A program made the translations under genes and the position numbers. The notes below the pieces were generated by a model, which ran no database searches, was not told the origin of the DNA, and saw nothing but the letters and a program-made list of their open reading frames with translations. Source: Panorpa germanica (taxonomy: Eukaryota > Arthropoda > Insecta > Mecoptera > Panorpidae). From it: a stretch of DNA of 64,000 nt. Shown piece by piece: positions 1 to 11,249 of this stretch. Each line of letters begins with the position of its first letter. Position 1 is the first letter of the stretch. The stretch is taken from contig OY783211.1 of the NCBI GenBank assembly GCA_963678705.1, forward strand, positions 16,072,603 through 16,136,602, written 5' to 3'.

Positions 1-2110
1 TTACAACCTAAAATAAATAAAATTAATTAAACTAAAATAATCATATTAAGTGGAATTATTTGAGGTGTTAATTAAGTTGCATACTATCTTGGCGCAAAAG
101 AATTGATATGCCATCTGTTGAGAAAGTAATAAACTCTATATTGAAACTACTCCTTAATAGATGTCGCTAAAAATTCATCGTTAAGAAAAGCTAATATAAT
201 TACCTTCAATTTAAAATAAAACTTATACCAGAACTTAATAAATTATTATCACCAAATTTTTAAAATTTAATTTAATTGTAATATTTTTAACAATGTAATT
301 AACAATGCGCCATCAATACACCTATAAAAAACGAATAATAAAGAAAAAAACAATGTTAACTTTCAGAAATTTTATTTAATTATAAATTTTTATCACCAAT
401 CAATATAATACTTTTATATTTTCAACAGTTTCTTTAAGTCTTACAGTTTTAAGATTACTTTAAGTGTGCAATTTTTAAATATACTTTGATATATTTGACA
501 CATTTTTGTGCTATGTTTCACCTATGAAGATGATTTTTGGAAAACCACAACACTACTCAGATTTGTGCACGATTTGTTTTATAGAAATACACAAAAACAA
601 GAAAATATATCGAAATAAAAAACACAATTTAATTTATTGTATAATATCAGCAATTAGTACGTAAATAGATTCAGGTACTGCTTAAACATAATTAAATGTT
701 CAATTAAGTATCAGATAAGTGGCTAGAGAAAAGGAAACTTTCTTGTTTTTGTATATTCCATAATATTGAAGCACAACAACCTTCCTTAAATCAGATCAAT
801 AGAAGCCCAAATTTATAATCTGTCGTTTTATCTTTTTGTATATATTTCTTAAAATAAGGGCACTTCGACATAAAAACATACTTTAATTAATCAACAGTTT
901 CTAGTTGCTTTTATCACAATCCAAAACATTACAAATGTACAGTTCAATTTGAAATGTTCGATTAAACGAATAAACAATATCGTTCGTCCCTTATATTCTT
1001 AAATCAGATTTAAATTTGAATCATTAAGAAAAACATTTTATAACATTAAGTTCTTCTCTGTTATGTTATATTTTTAATATGAATAATAAACTAATAATGA
1101 TTTCTTCACTTTTCGAACAATTTCTATTAAATTTTGATATATAAGAGATTTGTTTCTATATTTTGTGGACCTTTCTAAATTAATTGGTATAGTCTAGCAA
1201 TATTTTAATAAACCCAGTATGAAAGATATATTCTAGCATTAGTAGATCTACAAGCACATTATGATATATCATTGGCTCAGATCAGCAATTTTAATTTGAG
1301 ATACGATAGAGCAATCGCTATAATGATGTTTATATATGTATATAAGTAAGTACACAAATATGTTCTTTTTATGTCTATTTACTTTAGTCACACAAGCATA
1401 ATACTTATACTTTATTATATTTTCAACATTTTTAAATATTCTTTAACCTTAGTAATGATTATTATTTAATTTTATAATATATAACATTAGGTTTTTGATA
1501 TATATGTCAAACTTTAAAAAATATTATTAAAACAGTCTACAGTAGAGAAGAGAGCAAATAATAGTTTAAATATTTCTTTATTATCAACTTTATCAAACAT
1601 GATATCTTTAGGCTATGATGGACATTTCTTCTCTATAAAGATTTATAAAATTGTATACAAACAACACTATACAAGACAACACAAAATTTATATAAATGCA
1701 ATATTCGGAGATCGTACGCATTTAAAGCTAGAAACAAATTCAGATGGCAAAATATCACTTTTATGAATTCAGTTTAGTTGCATTTAATTATTTATAAAAG
1801 CACATTTTTAAAATAATTGTTACTTTTAATCAAATACATTTTTCTTTACTCAATTAGTACTTCAAATACTAAGCTGCAGATTTTCTTTGCTTTTAGGACG
1901 ATATATCTTCGGAAGTACTAAAGTTCCTAATTAAAAACATTTTTTATATGTATTCTAATATCTGCACAAATATGTAAGACGTAACAATCTGTATTAATCT
2001 ATAAATGCAATAAAATATAAAACCCACTGATTTAAAATAAAACGGGCAATACAATCTCCAGTGCTACATTTATAAATCATTATTATATAGTATATATTTA
2101 ATAAAAACAT
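1..2110. other. AT-rich gene-free stretch
   Basis: I see no open frame with coding character on either strand. The sequence is very AT-rich, with many short A and T runs. Because the minus-strand gene at 2127-3039 ends here, part of this stretch may be its 3' UTR. A TTTATT (AATAAA on the minus strand) at about 2118-2123 is only 4 nt from the stop, so a functional poly(A) signal probably lies further out. No repeat family seen elsewhere in the window was recognised here. Confidence 0.5.
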
Positions 2111-2126
2111 TGTTTTGTTTATTTTC

Positions 2127-3039
2127 TTACAATTTAGCATCAGTTTCAGTACTTTTCCCAATAGCTTCAGACTGCTCTATAAACAGCATAGCTTCCTCAT
2201 AACTTGGTGGAGGGACTTCACTACCACTGGCACCGCCTACGACATCGTATGAAGGAGGAAGCGTTGCTGTGGAAGATAAACGGTCTACAAGACGATGATT
2301 GCCAGCGCTGCTGGAAGCTGCGTATACATTTTCAGCAGCTTGGGCAGCGGCGAGAGTCTGAAATGAGTTATAAGTTAACCATAATACCAATATGATTTAT
2401 AACATATTGTTGCGTTTATTCATATGGATAAATTTAATTTGTTTTACATTTTTTGAATTCAATATGAGTCTATTTATAAACATGATGCAAATTGGTAGAC
2501 GATATCTCTTTGTATTAATTATAGATGGAATATTTTTGCTGAAATTTATTCTATTTATCTTGCCTTAAAATAGATGTTATTTAAAATAAGAAATAAATAT
2601 TTAATAAGACCAAAAAGAAATGCCTAAGATTCATTTTTCACACAACGACAAACTGCGTTTATGAAGTAAACAAGTTATATGAAAATATATAAATACGTAC
2701 CCTAAATATCGCTCTCTGCTGCAGAAGCATCTGAATTACACTTTTTCGCCTTAAGTACAGCATTGATTTGACGGCTACCATTAAACCAGAACACATAAAC
2801 AAGGGTCCTATAAGCCAAAGGTGCCCTAGATTATTAAAAATAAATCCATCTATATCCCCTAGAGCTAAAACCGTTATTACTGTTCCAACACTAAAAAGTA
2901 CCATGGATAATGCAAAATAGCTATAAGAAGTACAATCGCATCGTCCAAATCGTTGATCTTCATCATCGTAATCTATATCAGAATGCCGCAATCTATGAAG
3001 ACGTTGCCGTAGAAAGGGACTGTCAAAAACAGTAGCCAT
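2127..3039 (-). CDS. Two-span membrane protein with two PPxY motifs
   Basis: Two exons are inferred: 3039-2701 and 2357-2127, joined in phase 0 across a 343-bp intron with donor GGTACGT and acceptor TTTCAG. They give 189 aa. The start is ATG at 3039 in a good context (ACTATGG); an in-frame TTG upstream is not used. Residues about 1-40 are basic, then acidic (DIDYDDEDQ), then carry a CDC motif. Hydrophobic segments at about 41-61 and 72-96 look like transmembrane helices, separated by a short loop. They are followed by KSMLYLRRKS, a positive-inside signal. The tail (114-189) is polar and carries PPSY (147-150) and PPPSY (162-166). Such PY motifs are known ligands of WW domains of Nedd4-type ubiquitin ligases, which suggests an endosomal or trafficking adaptor role. 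That role is inference. I do not recognise the family with certainty; small TMEM proteins with PY tails are the closest type. Confidence 0.75.
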
Positions 3040-4060
3040 AGTAATATTTAGTTTTATTTTCAAGCAAAGATTATGATCGATTGTTTTCTTTCTTCAATAC
3101 TATCTGCTTTATTTTAATTGGTTTTAATAAGTAAACAACCTTTAACACTTGTATAAACATTCAATTCCTTTGAATACAATTATAGTTCACTTATTACAAT
3201 ATTGTGCGTGTATTTTTTACCCTTTGAAAAAGAATCATGACCCATTCAGATAGGTCGCTTTTATTAAAATAATAATGCATTCATAGTGAATAAATGAAAA
3301 CGTCATTGATTGCAACAATTTAATGTTGTATAAATTATACAAAGGTATTTAAACAATTGTATTTTATATCAACATGTAATCTGTCATTAACGAAACAATA
3401 ATAAAATATCACATTAGATATTTGAAATCTCCATATAGATAATTTCAGAAATGACATTATTAGTTTAGCAATTGTTAAAACATTATTTGACTTGAAAATA
3501 ATATTTCTATATCTCTATTCAATTCTCCGTGTATGTTGTTGTGAAGTAATATCATTCTAGTTCACATTTTATAAAACAACTTAGTTTATCGTTACGAATA
3601 ACACATTAAACTTTTATTTTAAAAGAGTAAATACACTTCACTATTTTGTTAATACTATTTAAGTCATAGTTCATTATACTTATTACTGCATTGTTTAATT
3701 AAATGGCACATATCACTGTAACTTAAAAAATAGACAGGAAGCCATAGCAAACTACAGGTACTGTGCGTCTTGATAATAAATTGAAATGATAAAGACTGAT
3801 GAAGACGACAGTCAACTACACGAACTTCATGGTTTCCAGCTCCGTAGTTTCAAACCATAATTAACAGAAAGCTGCAATATCACTGACGACATTTAAACTA
3901 TAAAACCAAAGATTTTAGAACTGTGACTCTAGTGACCTTCCGCTAACGAAATAAATATATATACAAATAATTTTAAACTGCACATTCAATTTAAAAGAAT
4001 ATACTATATAACTGAAAAGCTATTAATGCAAAATCCAATTGTAAACTGTTAGTGAGTTTA
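3040..4060. other. Intergenic region, two minus-strand genes
   Basis: This is AT-rich DNA between the 5' end of the PY-motif membrane gene and the 3' end of NOL10. It should hold the promoter of the former. I see no clear TATA or initiator and no coding frame. The short open frame near 3991-4173 lacks coding character and runs into the NOL10 3' UTR. Confidence 0.45.
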
Positions 4061-4066
4061 ACCGAT

Positions 4067-4072
4067 TTTATT
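4067..4072 (-). terminator. Probable NOL10 poly(A) signal
   Basis: AATAAA is read on the minus strand 43 nt past the NOL10 stop codon, within a TA-rich 3' UTR. The position fits a short insect 3' UTR, but the hexamer is common in such AT-rich DNA. Confidence 0.45.
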
Positions 4073-4114
4073 AATTTATATATATATATACAAAACAGAA
4101 ATTGATTGAGAAAA

Positions 4115-6772
4115 TTATTTCCCAAAACGACTCGTTCGTATCTTTCGTTGGACACCACTAGCAGATCGCACAAGTTTTCTACGTTCTTCTCTATGCTTCT
4201 TCATCAATTCCTGAGCTTTTCTGTCTCTCGGGTCTTTTTTGGTGCTAAAAGTCATTTCTCGACGTCCAGATCCCAGCATGACTGGTGTCTCAATGGTAGA
4301 CACTCTATCCCCTAAACTAGTTCTAAAACAGAAACGTGTCATTTGTAAAGGATATTAAATAAATGTATATCACAAAAATTTCTTTAACAAATATCTTACT
4401 TATTAATTTGACGCCTTTTATTTCTTAGACCGTGATACTCTTCACCCTCTTTAAGTTCAAAGAATTTGGGATCTTTGGCAGATTCCTCTGCTTCTGCTGC
4501 TAATCTTTCGTCCCTTCTTTTTTTATCTGCTTCTACTTTAAGTTTCTTGTGTTCTTGTCTAACTTCTTTTGTCCATTGATGCTCATCATCAGAAGAGTCT
4601 AATAAAAGGTCATCATCATCATCACTTTTGTCTTCTTCCCCATTGTCTTCTTCGTCAACAGCTTTAAATTGAGCTTTCTTAATTGATTTTTCCAAAGCCT
4701 TTGCCTTGGTTTTGTCTAAGCTAGATAAAACTGGATTTAATAATCGATATTCTGCAGTATTTTTGTCAACCTCGAAATCTGGGTTTTCAAATATAGCTGC
4801 AAATCTGCTATCTTGTAATAAATCTGTAGATATTTTGTTTTTCTTGTTTGTTTGGTTCTTTCGATCAATTAATTTCAAAGCTAGTTCTTTATTAACTTTA
4901 GGTAATTTATCATCAATCTGTAACCTGCTTGGCCGAGATTCCTCAATTTTTTCCCTAATTTTTCTTTTGCGATATTCACTATATTCAAATGGATTTGCAA
5001 CAGATTTTGCTTTGGCATACAGTCTCGCATCCATAAAGTACCTAAAATATTATATTGATCAGAAATATAGTAATAATTTTCTAAGTTCTTGCTTATAAAT
5101 AAAACATACCCATGCATGTAAGCGCGAAGAAGGTTCGATCCCACTAAATGGTCTAAATCTAAGCTATTTAGTTCTTCGACAGTAACGAACTTATAATCAT
5201 CATAAATTACTTGTGGCTTTTCTGAATCCAACTCATCTACAGTATTATCCACACATGCACACCACCGTGGCGCAGGTCCTAAAAAATAATTATAGAAATT
5301 TTTATTTAAGTAACATTATATACAAATGTTATTACTTAATCGAGGCACTTGTTTTAAAAAAAAAAGCTTTACCTAGTGATGGTATATAATAAGTTAGCAT
5401 TTTTGTATTTTCCGTAGCCATGAACATCATTCCTGAACCGGGGACCACGCATAAGCTATTTAAATCTGCAGTAGATTCTATAGTAGCATATGTTGAACCC
5501 TAAAATTTAAGTAATAAATCATATAAAAACTTATTTTATTTTATTAAATTGATACAAAAAGTGGAAAACTTACATTTGTACTATCCCAAATTTTTACAGC
5601 ATTTGTATCCATGCTATACACGTAATCCATATCTCTGTGGAAATGAACATCGCGAACTGGTAAGCAATTGAGGTGGTCCTTTACAAGAATTGGGTTTGGT
5701 GAACGGACGTCATATAACAAAACATTGCCAAATTGTGTGCCCACTCCCATTGTAAGACCATTTTTAAATGTTAATGCGGTAACAGTTGGTAAGCATTTTT
5801 TGCTGTAAACAAATTGCAATTTACTTTAGTAAGCATTCATTATTTAAATCATAACACATTCAGATAATTGTGATGATTACCCAGCATTGTCCGTTCCCAT
5901 TGGTAAATTAAGAGTTGCAGCACGTTCTCTACTACGAGGGTCCCACGCTTCCACGGTACCATCTGCTGTACCAACAACTAGGAGGTGATGTTCAGGGTTA
6001 ATAGCTGATCGATTAATAGAGGATGCTTGCGTTGCAAATGGTTGAAGAAATTGCCCTCTCTCGAGGTTTAAACGGTATATATCCTATAACATTAATTGAA
6101 TACGTGAATTTTGTCTTCTGAATAAAAAAATTATATTTTATAAGTAGAAAAAAAACAAATAAACAAACCGAAGATGCTCCTACTATAAATGTGTCGCAAG
6201 AAGGTTTATGATATGATAAATCTCTACCAAAACGAGGTATTCTTAAGCGATAATGTCTTCCATGGCCAGCATGAATTTCTACATATCTGAAATGAGAAGA
6301 AAAAATTAGATTCCTCATATTTCATTTATAAAATTGCTGCTAAGAGAATATCACAATTACCTGTCACATTGTAAAAACACTAATTTGCTATAGTCCTCGC
6401 TAAGGATTTCAAATGTTATGACTTCAGAATCAAAACATCTTTCAAATTTAAGTGAATGATTATTTACATCAAAACATTTAACACGAGGCTTATATGTCCC
6501 AGTTGCAAGTATATATTGGCCATCAGGAGAAAGACGAATTGTTGTACTAAGTCCTGGCATATCAAAATCCTGGATTAAGGTAATGCCACTTTGGAATTTG
6601 AAGTCATTTTTTAGTAGAGAACGGCGCTTCTTTTCTGAAAGCCACTAAAACAAAATTATTTTATTAAAATGTCACATAGTTTTAGGTTATGTTATGAAAT
6701 ACTTACTTCTGGTAACGACTTTCCAGCACTTAAATTATATATTTTAACATTATTTATATCAGTGACCTTCAT
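4115..6772 (-). CDS. NOL10: Nucleolar protein 10 (WD40 / NUC153), SSU processome
   Basis: Nine exons are inferred: 6772-6707, 6644-6361, 6286-6169, 6083-5881, 5802-5574, 5499-5373, 5278-5110, 5041-4400 and 4322-4115. All have GT-AG introns of 62-94 nt and continuous phase, giving 681 aa, close to human NOL10 (688). The N-terminus is MKVTDINNVKIYNLSAGKSL. Beta-propeller repeats fill about residues 50-345 (for example LSPDGQYILATGTYKPRV and VEAWDPRSRERAA). The NUC153 motif, LLQDSRFAAIFENPDFEVD, is at about 472-490. An acidic Asp/Glu-rich block and a basic Lys/Arg coiled-coil tail follow. Family members (yeast Enp2) work in the nucleolus in 18S pre-rRNA processing. The gene is divergent from SIRT7 about 470 bp away. 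I see no breaks. The family call is firm; single exon edges could be off by a codon. Confidence 0.95.
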
Positions 6773-7244
6773 ATTTTTTATAATTAATATATATTATTTA
6801 AATAAAATAAATAGCGTACTAATTTATCAAAGTTTCTTTCTAGAAATACCTGTAACCAAAACAAATTCTGAAATCAACTGTCACATGTGGGTTCATGTGG
6901 TTTCAAACAGTTTCAAAGCAATGGCTTCAAACGCTTGAAGTTTGACTAGCATCAGTTCCAAACAGTTTCAAAGAAAGTCTCTCCCTCCTTATTTAAAAAC
7001 AATAATTATTAATTAAATAAATTTATTCAATGAAGTATTATAAATAAAATAATATAACGAATCCAAATATATCTCTATTTAATAAACCATTTATTTTAAC
7101 AACACATATATTTTAAAGATACAAGTTAATTTGTACACAAGTTGTATTCTGTATTGACAGAGTTCAGAGTTATTAAGAGCAGCAGAGATAATATTTAGCA
7201 GCAGTTAGGTTGGCAATACTGAGTGATAATGTTAAATTTATAAG
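6773..7244. promoter_or_regulatory. Divergent NOL10-SIRT7 promoter region
   Basis: This 472-bp interval separates the start codons of NOL10 (minus) and SIRT7 (plus), so it must carry both 5' UTRs and probably both promoters. A block at about 6900-6975 has repeated CAAACAGTTTCAAA-like units, two of them nearly identical and about 60 bp apart, with a related GCTTCAAACGCTTGAAG between them. No TATA box is convincing. The repeated motif may be a bound element; that is inference. Confidence 0.55.
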
Positions 7245-10200
7245 ATGGAGGAAAAATCTAGGTTATCTAGCAGAAGAAAAAGTATTAAAATACCTAAAAT
7301 ATGTCCAAAAAAAGAAAAAAAAGCTTCAATTAAAAGAGTAAGTATATAATAATGCATTCAATAATTTTTTCTATGTTTAAAGGAACGAGTCCTTACGTAT
7401 TTTTAGACACAAAATATTTTTTTGGTATAAGTACATTCACCTTAAAATGTAAACAATTATGTTAATGTTATATTTTTGACATTATGTAATAAAAAAATAT
7501 ATTTTTTTAGAACATAGATACATAATATGTTTGTTTTTCTACATCACATTGATTTTTGCTACTAAATAATTTTGTAATATCTGTTTTACGAGAAATCAAT
7601 AATGTTTGTTTACATTGTATTCACTTGACATATATTTGTAAACAATAGTAAGGTAATAATAATAATTGAATTATATCAACTTTTAATTATATTCTATTTT
7701 CTTTAAGGTTTCTTTAATATTACGAAAGCCTGAATCAGTACGTACAGAAGAAGAACGTGAACTTTTGTTGTCATGTTGTGATGAAGTAGCAGAAATAAAT
7801 TTTCGGCAAGCCCGATCTCAACGAAATAAAGATCGTTGTTTGGAAGTGGAAGATTTACCTGATGTTCAGAAACAAAAATGTCATCAACTGTATGAAGCCA
7901 TAGTCAATGCTAAACATTTAATTGTAAGAATATTTACTTTACAATTGTAACATGCTGATTATATTCTTTTAATTCTAATTAGAGAGACATTTCAATTTTA
8001 AGGTTTATACTGGGGCTGGAATTAGTACTTCTGCACAAATACCAGACTATCGTGGAAGTCAGGGTATATGGACGCTCTTGCAAAAAGGCCAAGACATTGG
8101 AAATCATGATTTATCACAAGCAGAACCAACACGCACCCATATGGCTTTATCGGAGCTGCACAAGAGAGGATTTATAAAGTATGCAGTATTGACAATTTTA
8201 ATGAAGTTTTTCTGAAAATCGTAATATACCTGTTGATTATTAATTGATACGTGATTTCTTGATTTTTCTGTCGGTTCTTATATAAAAGAAGTTATTTAAG
8301 GGTTTACAAAAACAGAATAATATCATATTTTATTGTTTATTAATTTTTGCAGGCATGTAGTTTCACAAAATTGTGACGGATTACATTTAAGATCTGGATT
8401 ACCTAAGCAAGCAATATCTGAGGTGAGTTGTAAAACTTTATCTAGTTAGATAAGAACATATACTTTGTATATGAAAAGACTATATTTAAATCAGTCGTGG
8501 TTATTTTAGGTGCATGGTAACATGTATATAGAAGTATGTAGACGATGTCAACCTGTTCGAGAATATTGGCGTTTATTCGATACCACGCAACATACTGCTC
8601 GCTATGCTCATAGGACAGGAAGACGATGTCGAGAATGTGGCGCAGCCTTACAGGATTCAATTGTTCATTTCGGAGAACGCGGAACATTGCCTTGGCCTTT
8701 AAATTGGAAAGGTGCTACAAAACACGTAGAAAAAGCCGATGTTATACTTTGCCTAGGATCTAGTCTGAAAGTTTTGAAACGTTATCCATGGTTGTGGGCA
8801 ATGGATCGACCTGCTCGGCGTCGTCCACTTCTTTATATTGTGAACCTTCAATGGACTCCCAAAGATGACGTCGCTGTTTTAAAGATTAATGGTCGCGTTG
8901 ATGAAGTTATTTCTCATGTTATGAATGCTTTAGATATTAAAATTCCAGAGTATGAACGTTGCATGGATCCGATATTTAAGCATGCAACGAAATTGCTTGA
9001 TGTTGAAAAACATACATCATCACAACCTTGTTTATTAGAAAATCTTGAACATACCGATGCAATAAAAAATAAGACTGAACCCGAGATTAACGAAATAAAA
9101 GAAGGGGTCATTAATTCTCAGGAAGATACTAATTTGTTGGAACTTGTTGAAAAAGATAGTGAAATAATCGTACAATCTAAGGAAGACGATCTTCCGAAGA
9201 CTGATGAAGATGTTGAGAAAAACATGAAAGATGTGAAAACTGAAGATGACTTGATTGCAGAAGGAAAGAAAGTAGAAGAGGTTTTAATAATCGAAACCGG
9301 GAATGTTAAAACCTTATTAACAAAATGTGACGATGATGTGAAAGTGAAATTAAATGTAAATGATATTGTGCAATATAATAAATCACCTTCCAAAAATGAT
9401 ACTTACGTAGATTTAAAAGACCAAGAATTATTGACTGATGTAAAAGAAGAAGACGATACTATTTTAGGAAACAAATTAAATTTAAGTGAAGAAATAATTA
9501 AATCACATAATAGTGATCAATTAGAAAAGGATAACGTATTAAACAGTAAAAACATTGAAACCAATAGTCATAATAGTGTTAAATTAATTCATAAACTTAA
9601 AATCTGTGATAATGAAGAAATACCCACCCTTGTAACCAATGTCTTAGATAACAAAGTTAGTAGTCTTCCTCTTGAAATTAAAACCGAATTTAATCATAAT
9701 TGTAGTAATTCGATTAAGAATAATGCATTTTCAATAGATAATTTATTAAGCCCGGATAAAAAATACCAAAAATCATCAAATTTGCGACATTTTAGAAAAG
9801 ATAAATATTGCAATGGCGTAAAAGTAGAATGTATAGATTTAACTGTTGATAAAGTAGAGGAAATTGATGACAGTACTGCAAAAGCTCCGAGAAAATGTCA
9901 AAATATTAATAGTTTAACTGTTATGGGAAGTAGTTCAAATGTAGATCACTTGCCAACATTAAATAAAAGCAAAATTCCAGTAGATGATAACGATAACGAC
10001 ACTAATATAAATTCAAAATCACATGATGTTACGACCTATAGTAACTTTGACAATTCTTTTCAAAATCGTGAATTAAAAACCGACAATAACTATTATCTGC
10101 AAAATCACTTGATAAACAATAAAAACAGTGATCATATAAGTAATGGAGTTGTCAGCAATATGTTTAATTTACAAAAAGGCCCTTTTTACAAACAAAATAC

Positions 10201-11170
10201 TGGATACACACAAAATGAAAATTATGAGAGTTTATTAACACCAAATATATTTCAATTAAACATTAACAATCAAAGCATTCCTAAGAGCTTTAGTATAGAA
10301 CATTTAATAAAAAATGAGGAAAAAGATAAACGTAATGTTTCCCGAGCCCTAAATTATTTCGATTTGCAGAACACGGGACATGGAAATGGTTTTAATTATT
10401 ATCATGATGCGAAAACATCTAACAATGCCAAATTAAATTATTCAAGAGACAAGCCATACTCATACGATAGTTCAATTCAAAATGGAGCGATAGATTACAG
10501 TTTAAAAGGCACAGCACCTAAAGCAAATATTCCTAAATGTAAAAAGCCAAAATTATCACCCGAAATTGCATCAATTCCTTCGGAAATAATTTTTCAAAAT
10601 AATGATCCGTATACTAGTCAGAATTTATATATTGCAAATCAGTATTATGAATCATTAGTTAATCATTATCAGTATGGATTTTCAAAGTATATTTATTCTG
10701 GGTTGCATTCTATCATTCCGGAAAAAACAAAAATAATTGTTAAGAAGGAACAGGAAGTAATTGTCGCGAAAGAGGAAGTGCAAGTTTTGACCGATCCCGA
10801 ATGTACATTTTGTTTTAAATTGCATGAAAAATATGAATGCCAGTTTTATGCAATACAAAGTAATTCGTTTAAAGTAATAAAAAGGCGTCAGAGTAAGGAA
10901 ATATTCTGCGAATGTTGCGATTGGACGGACTCAGAAGAAGAATCCGATGGCAAGAAAGAAAATGTTGTTAAACAAAATGTTAATGAAAAGGTAAAAGAAG
11001 AAGTTGACATGAAAACACAAAGCAGTGACGATAATGACGAAAAAGTTTTAAAACATAACGACTATGAGAATTCTGAAAATACTGAAAGTGAAATTTCAGA
11101 AAAAAGTAAAACAATTCAAGCAGGTTGGTTCGGCAAAGGTTGCAGAAAAAACAGGAAGCGCAGGAAATAA
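7245..11170 (+). CDS. Sirt7: Sirtuin 7, NAD-dependent deacylase with very long acidic tail
   Basis: Five exons are inferred: 7245-7337, 7708-7923, 8003-8178, 8353-8422 and 8510-11170. Phases match and the product is 1071 aa. The start ATG (AAGATGG) follows a short leader. The sirtuin core covers about 95-335. It has the NAD-binding GAGIS (107-111), QNCDG (167-171), catalytic His187 in EVHGN, and zinc ligands Cys195, Cys198, Cys225 and Cys228. These positions are, as I recall, the same as in human SIRT7. LGSSLKV and [10 protein letters not shown] complete the Rossmann half. The basic N-terminus and the last residues ([11 protein letters not shown]) suit nucleolar targeting. About 735 residues follow the core. 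They are Asn/Lys/Asp/Glu-rich, with a late Cys cluster (CTFC at about 951, CECC at about 984). Human SIRT7 is 400 aa; fly Sirt7 is also long. Known roles are H3K18 deacylation and rDNA transcription. The tail's function is unknown. Confidence 0.95.
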
Positions 11171-11240
11171 ATGTAATTACATCAGGATTCAAATGTTTTA
11201 GCTTTTATTAAATTTTAGTTATAGTAACGATGTATAGCGT

Positions 11241-11246
11241 AATAAA
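11241..11246 (+). terminator. Candidate SIRT7 poly(A) signal
   Basis: AATAAA lies 71 nt downstream of the SIRT7 stop. Another AATAAA-containing stretch is at about 11360. Either could end the transcript. Confidence 0.4.
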
Positions 11247-11249
11247 TGA

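Noticed and set aside
8914..9393. Antisense frames over the SIRT7 tail
   Set aside because: Shadows of the large SIRT7 exon, with Ser/Phe-rich composition typical of antisense to Glu/Lys-rich coding.
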